From: Vulcanimicrobiota bacterium | Lineage (GTDB): Bacteria > Vulcanimicrobiota > Xenobia > Xenobiales > JADMJV01 | DNA: 12,313 nucleotides | Reading direction: 5' to 3' | Assembly (NCBI GenBank): GCA_023447635.1 | Contig: JAEXNA010000238.1 | Coordinates: 1 to 12,313, forward strand | Part shown: piece by piece, positions 6,393 through 12,313 of the stretch | Layout of the letters: each line of letters starts with the position of its first letter | Position numbering within the stretch: the stretch's first letter is position 1 | Made by a program: the position numbers and the translations under genes | Notes under the pieces: model-generated | Told to the model about the DNA's origin: nothing | The model's database searches: none | What the model saw: the letters and a program-made list of their open reading frames with translations, nothing else

Positions 6393-7186
6393 ACGGCGGC
6401 CGCTCTCGTAGCTTCGACCAGAGCCGCCGCGCGGGCGGGGTCGACAGGCTGGGTCCAGTCGCCGTCGACCTTCATCCAGCTTCCCACGATCAAGCCGTGG
6501 GCGTTGGGATAGTCGGCAATGTTGTCCGGGGTGATTCCGGAGCCGATCCAGACCGGAAGTCCGCTGGCCTTGCTGGTGTCCTCGACCTCTTTCGGATCGG
6601 TGGTGCTGCCTGTTTCGAGTCCGGTCACGATCAGGCCGTCGGCCAGGAAGAACTCGGCGGCCTTGGCGGTGTCGACCAGCGACAGATCGGCGGTAAGGGC
6701 GTGCGACGAATGCTTCTTTTTGATGTCGCACAGAATTCGAACGTTGTGCGCGCCGATGCGCTGACGGTAGCGCAGCAGCGGTCCGGCACAGGCTTCGATC
6801 AGCCCCTCGTCGGCCATATGGCCAAACACGAACCCTTCGGCGCGGATAAAGTCAGCGCCGGCGCAGAAAGCGGTGGCCAGAGCCTGCTCGTTGGCGCCAG
6901 CCAGGATCTGGATACCGATCGGCAGGTTGGTCACCCGGCGGACTTCAGCGCAGGCCACGGCCATCGTGGCCACGACCTCGGGGCCGACGTTGCCGTTCAG
7001 GTAAGGCCGGTCGTGCATGTTCTCGAGGATGATCCCGTCGAACCCGGCGTCGTGCAGCGCCCGGGCCTCGACCACCGCCTGCTCCACAATCTGGCGAGGC
7101 GACAACACGCTTCGCGGAGTTCCAGGCATGGCTCCCAGATGGAGGGCGCCGATCAACACTTGCTTTTTCGAGAACAGGTCACGCAT
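6389..7186 (-). CDS. BtpA/SgcQ-family TIM-barrel protein
   Basis: This 265-residue protein has the BtpA family pattern: Gly-Ala-Leu-His-Leu-Gly-Ala-Met-Pro-Gly-Thr-Pro near the start (13-24), Leu-Glu-Asn-Met-His-Asp (54-59), Ile-Arg-Ala-Glu-Gly-Phe (114-119), and Gly-Ser-Gly-Ile-Thr-Pro (215-220) in a late barrel strand that looks phosphate-binding. BtpA was named from cyanobacteria, where it affects photosystem I, while SgcQ of E. coli sits among sugar genes. The chemical reaction of the family is not settled to my knowledge. ATG 7186 has AAAGGG six bases upstream, and the protein pattern begins there. It is the first gene of the operon with the PfkB kinase, hydrolase and TetR regulator, which points to sugar or nucleoside metabolism and not to photosynthesis. 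Confidence 0.88.
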   Translation of the reverse strand: MRDLFSKKQVLIGALHLGAMPGTPRSVLSPRQIVEQAVVEARALHDAGFDGIILENMHDRPYLNGNVGPEVVATMAVACAEVRRVTNLPIGIQILAGANEQALATAFCAGADFIRAEGFVFGHMADEGLIEACAGPLLRYRQRIGAHNVRILCDIKKKHSSHALTADLSLVDTAKAAEFFLADGLIVTGLETGSTTDPKEVEDTSKASGLPVWIGSGITPDNIADYPNAHGLIVGSWMKVDGDWTQPVDPARAAALVEATRAAAV

Positions 7187-7260
7187 ACACCGCCCTTTCG
7201 CATGCGGCCATCCCCACTCCCTGCGAAGGCCATCAGAAGAACTCCCCGAACGGTCCCAGG
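7187..7260. promoter_or_regulatory. Divergent intergenic region with a direct repeat
   Basis: These 74 bases must hold promoters for the BtpA operon and the hydroxyacid oxidase gene. GGCCATC occurs twice (7206-7212 and 7228-7234), 22 bases apart, about two helical turns, as expected of a tandem regulator site. I see no convincing -35/-10 pair for either direction. The oxidase gene has no clear ribosome binding site before ATG 7261. Confidence 0.3.
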
Positions 7261-8508
7261 ATGAGCACACCCGAACGGCAGCGCCAGATCTACACCGCGG
7301 GAGCCCAGGGGCGCCTCCCGGACATTCCGATCTCTTTCGAATGGCTGCAAGAGGCCGCCGAATCCCGACTCAGCAGCGAAGCTTACGCCTACCTTGCGGG
7401 AGGCGCAGGCGCGGAGGCGACGATCACCTCCAACCGGCAGGCGCTCGACCAGGTCAAAATCGCTCCTCGCATGCTGCGCGACGTCTCGACCTGCGACATG
7501 TCCACCCGCCTGTTTGGCAACAGCCTGAGCGTCCCGTTCTTCCTCGCCCCCGTCGGAGCGCTGGACCTGGCTCACCCCGACGCCGATCTTGCCGTCGCCA
7601 AAGCCGCCGCGCGGACCGAGGTTCCCATGTGCTTTAGCAACCAGGCCAGCTTCCCGATGGAGGTCTGCGCCAAAGCGATGGGCGACGGCATCCGTTGGTT
7701 TCAACTGTACTGGAGCGCCAGCGACGACCTGGTGGTCAGCCTGGTCAAGCGGGCCGAAGAGGTTGGCTGCCGCGCCATCGTAGTCACGCTCGACACCACC
7801 ATGCTGGGCTGGCGCACGCGCGACCTGGATCTTGCCCATCTGCCTTTCCTCAAGGGTCGCGGCATCGCTCAATACACTTCCGATCCGGTCTTCCGCCAAC
7901 TGATGGCGCTGCCGCGACCTCCCGAGTCGAAGCCGAAAGTCACCGCGCAAGCGATCGCCACTCTGCTCGAGGCGACCCGTCGCTACCCCGGTCCGTTTTG
8001 GGAGGTCCTGAAGTCGGGCAAAGGGTTGGCCGCCGTCAAAACGTTCGTCTCTCTCTACTCCCGTAGCAACCTGCAGTGGAGCGACCTGGCGTTTCTTCGC
8101 AAACAGACCCGGTTACCGATCGTTCTCAAGGGGATTCTCCGGGCCGACGACGCGAGGAAAGCTCTCGACCACGGCGTCGACGCCATCTACGTCTCGAACC
8201 ACGGCGGTCGTCAGGTGGACGGAGCTGTCGGCGCGGCCGCAGCGCTGCCCGAGGTCGCCGACGCCGTGAGCGGCAAGGCGCCTGTCCTCTTCGACAGCGG
8301 GGTGCGAGGTGGAGCCGACATCTTCAAAGCGCTGGCTCTGGGCGCGACCGCCGTTGGGATCGGCCGTCCTTTCGCCTACGCCCTGGCCCTGGGTGGAGAA
8401 GACGGCGTGGCAGAGTATCTGGAGAACCTGAAGGCCGATCTGCGTCTTACCATGGGGCTCTCCGGCTGCGCGAAGCTTGCCGATCTGAACCGCGACATGC
8501 TGGCCTGA
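7261..8508 (+). CDS. FMN-dependent 2-hydroxyacid oxidase, lactate 2-monooxygenase type
   Basis: This 415-residue protein belongs to the glycolate oxidase/lactate dehydrogenase family. Seen are Tyr-Leu-Ala-Gly-Gly-Ala-Gly (44-50), Phe-Leu-Ala-Pro-Val-Gly (94-99), Gln-Leu-Tyr (148-150), FMN-binding K290 in Val-Leu-Lys-Gly-Ile, catalytic H314 and substrate Arg R317 in Ser-Asn-His-Gly-Gly-Arg-Gln, R349 in Ser-Gly-Val-Arg-Gly-Gly, and Gly-Ile-Gly-Arg-Pro-Phe (366-371). The active site looks complete. The long middle loop with Gly-Ile-Ala-Gln-Tyr-Thr-Ser-Asp-Pro-Val-Phe (201-211) resembles lactate 2-monooxygenases, which turn L-lactate and oxygen into acetate and CO2. A plain oxidase yielding hydrogen peroxide, or another hydroxyacid substrate, remains possible. 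ATG 7261 fits the family N-terminus. Confidence 0.88.
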   Translation: MSTPERQRQIYTAGAQGRLPDIPISFEWLQEAAESRLSSEAYAYLAGGAGAEATITSNRQALDQVKIAPRMLRDVSTCDMSTRLFGNSLSVPFFLAPVGALDLAHPDADLAVAKAAARTEVPMCFSNQASFPMEVCAKAMGDGIRWFQLYWSASDDLVVSLVKRAEEVGCRAIVVTLDTTMLGWRTRDLDLAHLPFLKGRGIAQYTSDPVFRQLMALPRPPESKPKVTAQAIATLLEATRRYPGPFWEVLKSGKGLAAVKTFVSLYSRSNLQWSDLAFLRKQTRLPIVLKGILRADDARKALDHGVDAIYVSNHGGRQVDGAVGAAAALPEVADAVSGKAPVLFDSGVRGGADIFKALALGATAVGIGRPFAYALALGGEDGVAEYLENLKADLRLTMGLSGCAKLADLNRDMLA

Positions 8509-8509
8509 C

Positions 8510-8546
8510 ATCCGCTGAAACCGCCAATTGGCGCGGGCCAGCGGAT
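8510..8546 (+). terminator. Strong nested hairpin after the hydroxyacid oxidase gene
   Basis: ATCCGCTG (8510-8517) pairs perfectly with CAGCGGAT (8539-8546), enclosing the 12-base palindrome CGCCAATTGGCG (8522-8533), which can form an inner stem. It starts two bases after the stop codon and precedes the next start by 45 bases. No run of T follows, so it may be a leaky or Rho-assisted terminator, an mRNA-protecting stem, or an operator for the next gene. Confidence 0.4.
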
Positions 8547-8591
8547 CAGGGCGCGGCAGGAAGCGCTCGCGGGGAGGGCCAATCCGAAGAG

Positions 8592-11500
8592 GTGCTGTTC
8601 CGGACTTTTCTACTCTTCTTTCTCTCTGGCGCCACCTCCCTGGTCTATGAGGTGGTCTGGATGCGCCGGCTCTCTCTGGTCTTCGGACACTCCATCTTCT
8701 CGGTCTCTACCGTTCTGACCACCTTTATGAGCGGACTGGCCCTGGGCAGCTATCTCGGTGGCGTATGGTCGGACCGAGAGCGAAAGAAAGGGCGCCCTGC
8801 CGGCAGTCTGATCGGCACCTACGGCAAGCTCGAGCTGTTCATCGGACTGTGGGCCGTTCTTAGCTTGCCGCTGCTCGATGCGGTAGAAGCCGGCTACCTG
8901 GCTCTGGCTCGAAGCGGTCAGCACGGGGCGCCTCTCACGGCCTTCCTGTTCGTGGCCTCGTTCCTGGTTCTGCTGCCACCCACCACGGCTATGGGAGCCA
9001 CCCTTCCCGTCTTTACTCAGGTGCTGGTGGGCCGCAAAGAAGAGACCGGCTCGCTGCTTTCTCGTATCTACGGACTGAACACCCTGGGCGCGTGCTGCGG
9101 AGCCGCCTTCGGAGGCATGGCCGCGCTGCCCACACTGGGCCTGAAAGCGACCGTGCTGGTGACCGCCGCCCTGAATGTGGCCATCGCTCTATTAGCCCGC
9201 TCCCTGGCCGGAAGTCTGCCGAACTTTTTCGCCTCGCTGCCGCAGAACGAGGCGGTCGAGCCCGAACCTGCGCACTCCCTCGCTCGCCCGGCCGGCCTGG
9301 GCTGGGTGCCGCTGGTCTTCGGGCTTTCCGGGTTTACCGGTATGGTTTACCAACTGGGATGGACCCGAGCCCTGATCCTGTCGATCGGGTCCTCTACCTA
9401 CTCTTTTACCATCGTGCTGACCAGCTTCCTGATCTCTCTGGCGCTGGGCAGCTTCCTTTACCGGCGTCTTTACGTCCGACGGTCCCCCTCACTCGAGGAT
9501 CTGGCTCGCCTGCAGCTGCTCATCGCAGCCGCCTCACTTTTGACGACAGCCTTCATGGCTAAGCTTCCGCTGCTAAAGATCGCCACCCAGCCCTACGTGG
9601 CCGGCTCCTTCGCCCGCGTCGCCGGGCTGGACTTTCTGACCGTTTTCGCCCTGCTACTGCTGCCCACTCTAGGGCTCGGGCTGACCTTCCCGCTGGTCAC
9701 CCACCTTTACACCTCCAGTCTGGAGCAGCTGGGGAAACGGCTGGGCGAGGCCTATGCCGCGAACACCACCGGTTCGATTCTAGGCTCTTTCACCGGGGGG
9801 TTCGTGCTACTCCCCCTTCTGGGACTTCAGGCGATGCTCAAAGGCGCCGCCGTGCTCAATCTGCTGGGAGCCCTACTGCTGCTGTGGCAAACCCGAGCGT
9901 TGCTGCAGCCTGCAAAACGCAAGATCGAGGCCTTACTGGCCCTTTTCGCGGTTCTGATGATCGCTCTGGCCCCGGCCTGGGATCTGGGGCTGCTGAGCTC
10001 AGGGGTCGGCATCGGGTATCAGGCGCTACAGATCCGTCCGGACCCCGTTTATTATCGCGACGGAGTCAGCTCGACCGTGACCGTAGGCCTCAGTGACGGG
10101 CTCACTCCCTACATCGCCGTCAACGGAAAAATCGACGCCTCGCTGGCGCCGGCCGACCGCAACACCCAGCTCTTACTTGGCCTGGTGCCAGGAGTCTTGC
10201 ACCCCGACCCTCGCAAGGTCGCCGTCATTGGCTTCGGTAGCGGACAAACCGCCGTGGGACTACTAAGCCTGCCGGGGATCGAGGAAGTGCGCTGCGCCGA
10301 ACTCGAGCCCGCTGTGTTAGAGGCGAAGAAATACTTTGCTCCTTTCAGCGAGGGGGCCTTTGATGATCCGCGCCTGAAGCTGGTCGAAGATGACGGCCGC
10401 AGCTTCATCCTGGGCTCTCCCCACCCGTACGACGTGATCGTCAGTGAGCCATCCAACCCCTGGATCGCCGGTATCGGGAACCTGTACACTCGCGACTTCT
10501 ATCAGGGCTGCCGAGAGCGGCTCGCTCCAGGTGGATTGATGGGTCAGTGGTTCCACCTCTACGCTATGTCGCCCAACGAGATCGACCTGGTGTTTCGGAC
10601 CTTCTTTTCCGTCTTCCCCGAAGGTGCGCTCTACCGCACCGGCCCAGGCGACATCCTGCTGATCGGGTCGGACACAGCCCCGCAGATGAACCCCGAGCGG
10701 CTGAAGACTTTGTTTGGAGGGGACAGCCGAGCCGCAGCCTGGGTGGCTTCGATGGAGCTCGTCGACCCCATGATGTTCTTCGCCACCTATCTAGCCTCTA
10801 GAGAGGAAGTCGTGGCCTATCTCGACAGTCATGCGCCAGGATTTGCCGGCGGCCCGGTCAACACCGACAACCTTCCCCTGCTGGAGTTCCAGGCTCCGAT
10901 GAACCTCTACGCTCGCACCGGGGTCGGATTAGAGCAGTTTACCTCACTGCTGCCACCGGCCCAGCAATCCAGCGTCCATCTGCAGCAGGCGGCGGTGTTG
11001 GGTCGAACGATTCTGAAGATGCGTTTTGACCACGCGTCCGCCCTGGACAAACTTCGTCAAGCCGACCCGCAGGGCCGCGCCTGGTACCCCCAGTTGGTGT
11101 CGGCGCTGCTCGAGGAGCAGCGGGTCGATTTCGAAAGGCTGCTGAAGGGCTGCCGTCCCGAAGACCGCGCCTGGTTAGAGCGCCTTGCCGTCGTCTGGAA
11201 GATCCGTACCCAGGACTACGATGGGCTCGATGCAGCGATAGCGCGGGCGCTAAAAACCACCTCGGGTGCGCCATCGTACTGGCTGCTCCGTTACGCCGCG
11301 ATGGATGCCAGGGGACGAGGCGACCTGACCGCTGCCCGACAGTTCTACGCACAGGCCCAGGCTCTAACGTCGAGCGATGTGCCGTTCCTGGAAGCGGCAA
11401 GGCTAACCGACGATCCCGCTCAATGGGACGAGGCGCTGCTGCAAGAGGTCCTCCGTCGCAACCCGGACAGCGGCGCGGGTCATCAAGCTCTGGCGCTGCT

Positions 11501-11678
11501 CTACTCTCGACAGGGCAAGCTTGACCTGGCCATCCAGCACGCGGAAGAGAGCTACCGACTGTTCTCCGGCGATCCGGTGAACGTCGAGCTTCTGACGAAC
11601 CTTTACCGTGAAAAAGGCGACCGGACCAGGGGATTGTTCTACCGCGAGCGACTAGCCGAACTAAAACAAGCTAGATAA
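8592..11678 (+). CDS. Membrane-anchored spermidine-synthase-like protein with TPR tail
   Basis: The 1028-residue protein starts at GTG 8592, where the first hydrophobic helix begins; GGGGAGG (8571-8577) lies 14 bases upstream, a little far. Upstream codons in frame lack a start and are shadow of the oxidase gene. Residues 1-205 and 240-435 are two copies of a membrane module. Compare Phe-Leu-Ser-Gly-Ala-Thr-Ser-Leu-Val-Tyr (10-19) with Gly-Leu-Ser-Gly-Phe-Thr-Gly-Met-Val-Tyr (244-253), and Asn-Thr-Leu-Gly at 163 with Asn-Thr-Thr-Gly at 391. Residues 485-695 are a SAM-type fold: Val-Ala-Val-Ile-Gly-Phe-Gly-Ser-Gly (543-551), an acidic end of strand 2 (E570, E572), and Val-Ser-Glu-Pro-Ser-Asn-Pro-Trp (617-624). 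The aminopropyltransferase Asp motif and the Asp-Glu-x-Tyr-His-Glu motif are absent. Residues 780-1028 are helical with TPR-like repeats near the end. Substrate unknown. Confidence 0.85.
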   Translation: MLFRTFLLFFLSGATSLVYEVVWMRRLSLVFGHSIFSVSTVLTTFMSGLALGSYLGGVWSDRERKKGRPAGSLIGTYGKLELFIGLWAVLSLPLLDAVEAGYLALARSGQHGAPLTAFLFVASFLVLLPPTTAMGATLPVFTQVLVGRKEETGSLLSRIYGLNTLGACCGAAFGGMAALPTLGLKATVLVTAALNVAIALLARSLAGSLPNFFASLPQNEAVEPEPAHSLARPAGLGWVPLVFGLSGFTGMVYQLGWTRALILSIGSSTYSFTIVLTSFLISLALGSFLYRRLYVRRSPSLEDLARLQLLIAAASLLTTAFMAKLPLLKIATQPYVAGSFARVAGLDFLTVFALLLLPTLGLGLTFPLVTHLYTSSLEQLGKRLGEAYAANTTGSILGSFTGGFVLLPLLGLQAMLKGAAVLNLLGALLLLWQTRALLQPAKRKIEALLALFAVLMIALAPAWDLGLLSSGVGIGYQALQIRPDPVYYRDGVSSTVTVGLSDGLTPYIAVNGKIDASLAPADRNTQLLLGLVPGVLHPDPRKVAVIGFGSGQTAVGLLSLPGIEEVRCAELEPAVLEAKKYFAPFSEGAFDDPRLKLVEDDGRSFILGSPHPYDVIVSEPSNPWIAGIGNLYTRDFYQGCRERLAPGGLMGQWFHLYAMSPNEIDLVFRTFFSVFPEGALYRTGPGDILLIGSDTAPQMNPERLKTLFGGDSRAAAWVASMELVDPMMFFATYLASREEVVAYLDSHAPGFAGGPVNTDNLPLLEFQAPMNLYARTGVGLEQFTSLLPPAQQSSVHLQQAAVLGRTILKMRFDHASALDKLRQADPQGRAWYPQLVSALLEEQRVDFERLLKGCRPEDRAWLERLAVVWKIRTQDYDGLDAAIARALKTTSGAPSYWLLRYAAMDARGRGDLTAARQFYAQAQALTSSDVPFLEAARLTDDPAQWDEALLQEVLRRNPDSGAGHQALALLYSRQGKLDLAIQHAEESYRLFSGDPVNVELLTNLYREKGDRTRGLFYRERLAELKQAR

Positions 11679-11988
11679 ACAGCCGAAGTCCTTCAGGGAG
11701 GACAAAAAGAAGAAGAGGACTCAGAGAGCTCTACGTCTCGAATCCTCTTCTTAGCCGACGTCCTGTAAAGGAGGTCGGGTGCAACTGACCTTGCGATCAG
11801 AAGCGGTGTCGGAACACTGGCCGCTTAGAGTGGGAGGGTGTTCAATTCTCTCACACCAGCCAGGTCTGACAAGATCCACAACCCTCGCGGGCTGCTTCTC
11901 GTTCCTGTTGCCTTGTGAAGCTATCATAGCCCGCTCGCCAACCCCTGTTAGCCCCCCCTCGGCTGCAATCGCCACCTACCAGAGAAGG
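11679..11988. ncRNA. Hairpin-rich intergenic stretch, possible structured RNA
   Basis: These 310 bases hold no convincing gene but six inverted repeats in a row: GTCCT/AGGAC (11690-11704); AAGAAGAGGA/TCCTCTTCTT (11710-11752); a 10-pair stem with one mismatch and a GTAA loop (11755-11778); AAGCGG/CCGCTT enclosing part of GTGT-CGGA-ACAC (11801-11826); GTGGGAG/CTCTCAC (11830-11854); and GCGGGCTGCTTC (11887-11898) against GAAGC plus AGCCCGC with a six-base bulge (11917-11934). The GTAA loop is a stable GNRA tetraloop only if the plus strand is transcribed. I do not recognise a known RNA family. It could instead be two 3' untranslated regions meeting. Confidence 0.3.
11704..11752. terminator. Intrinsic terminator between convergent genes
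   Basis: A perfect 10-pair stem, AAGAAGAGGA (11710-11719) with TCCTCTTCTT (11743-11752), begins 32 bases after the stop of the fusion membrane protein gene. On the minus strand the stem is followed by CTTTTT (11709-11704), a good release signal for transcription coming from the histone deacetylase gene. On the plus strand only the T-rich arm itself helps. The 23-base loop is long. A bidirectional terminator is the simplest reading. Confidence 0.55.
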
Positions 11989-12313
11989 CTATCCCCTTTC
12001 ATAACGAAATGCCGCCACAACGAAGTCAGCGATCAGGCGCGCGCTGGTGTCCGAATAGCCGCCCGACGCCAGTGTCAGAAGCGGCAGCCCGCGACCGCGC
12101 ACTGCCTCTAAAACCATCTGGTCGCGCTGATTGACCCCTTCGCGCGTCAGCTTCATATCGCCCAGCACATCTTCGTGATAGACGTCGGTGCCCGCGTTGT
12201 AAATGACCAGACGAGGCAGCGGCTGTCCTTCGAACAGCTCGTCGAGACCGCTGCGCAGCGCATGCAGGTAGGCTGCGTCGTCCGTACCCGACGGCAGCGG
12301 GCGGGCGGCATCG
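11989..12313 (-). CDS. Histone deacetylase family protein, C-terminal part
   Basis: Reading the minus strand from the window edge gives 107 residues ending in TAG at 11991-11989; the gene starts outside. The fragment matches the C-terminal third of class IV-type (HDAC11-like) deacetylases. It has Leu-Pro-Ser-Gly-Thr-Asp-Asp near its start, then Val-Ile-Tyr-Asn-Ala-Gly-Thr-Asp with the second Asp zinc ligand, Asp-Val-Leu-Gly-Asp-Met-Lys-Leu-Thr-Arg-Glu-Gly, and Ser-Gly-Gly-Tyr-Ser, whose Tyr is the transition-state residue. These enzymes remove acyl groups from lysine or from small amines such as acetylpolyamines with a zinc ion; bacterial substrates are mostly unknown. It converges on the fusion membrane protein gene across a 310-base gap with a likely terminator. 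Confidence 0.85.
   Translation of the reverse strand, partial: DAARPLPSGTDDAAYLHALRSGLDELFEGQPLPRLVIYNAGTDVYHEDVLGDMKLTREGVNQRDQMVLEAVRGRGLPLLTLASGGYSDTSARLIADFVVAAFRYERG

Noticed and set aside
6497..7264. Plus-strand frame of 255 codons opposite the BtpA gene
   Set aside because: It is a complement shadow of a clear family member and lacks any motif of its own.
8076..8591. Possible N-terminal extension of the spermidine-synthase-like protein
   Set aside because: The extension is Arg/Ser-rich shadow of the oxidase gene; the membrane domain begins at GTG 8592.
11830..11860. T-arm-like sequence with TTCAATT, suggesting a tRNA or tmRNA end
   Set aside because: The 5-pair T stem has a mismatch, and no acceptor, D or anticodon arm can be built upstream; no tag reading frame is present.
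11779..12111. A GTG-started 110-codon plus-strand frame behind a perfect AAAGGAGG
   Set aside because: The product is low in coding character, the ribosome binding site is only four bases away and buried in a hairpin, and the frame runs into the convincing histone deacetylase gene on the other strand.

Overview
The window comes from a GC-rich bacterial chromosome. Codons strongly prefer G or C in the third position, genes are densely packed, and GTG and TTG starts are common. Shine-Dalgarno sequences of the GGAG/AAAGG kind precede several genes. The gene mix (class IV-type histone deacetylase, seven-bladed WD40 propeller, membrane/methyltransferase-fold/TPR fusion, BtpA protein, anti-sigma factor) resembles large-genome environmental groups such as Myxococcota, Planctomycetota, Acidobacteriota or Armatimonadota. 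The sequence alone does not decide between them. There is no phage, transposon, rRNA, tRNA or CRISPR, so this looks like ordinary chromosome with some unusual architectures.

Left part (1-3004). The window opens inside a zinc-finger anti-sigma factor, coupled to a small exported protein. A multi-pass membrane protein of unknown function follows. It is preceded by an out-of-frame reading frame with its own membrane segment, so the gene may be frameshifted or start further upstream. Next come a double-hotdog thioesterase-like protein and, convergent with it, a 74-residue hypothetical gene.

Centre (3005-7186). A 2-oxoglutarate/Fe(II) oxygenase domain is fused to a complete seven-bladed WD40 propeller. 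It has a good sigma-70 type promoter whose -10 element lies inside a palindromic operator-like site. Facing it is a compact four-gene operon on the minus strand: BtpA-family TIM barrel, PfkB-type sugar kinase, small alpha/beta hydrolase, and TetR/BetI-type regulator. All junctions overlap (TTGA, ATGA, 17 bases). The regulator gene also overlaps the end of the oxygenase-WD40 gene tail to tail by 127 bases. The local TetR protein is a natural candidate for the operator, but that is inference.

Right part (7187-12313). An FMN-dependent 2-hydroxyacid oxidase of the lactate 2-monooxygenase type is divergent from the operon. After an 83-base gap with a strong hairpin comes a 1028-residue protein: a duplicated transmembrane module, a spermidine-synthase-like methyltransferase fold lacking the usual aminopropyltransferase residues, and a helical/TPR tail. 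A 310-base intergenic stretch with six inverted repeats, one a likely terminator, separates it from the 3' end of a convergent class IV-type histone deacetylase gene that leaves the window.

The best candidates for something undescribed are the oxygenase-WD40 fusion with its operator and the hairpin-rich stretch after the fusion membrane protein.
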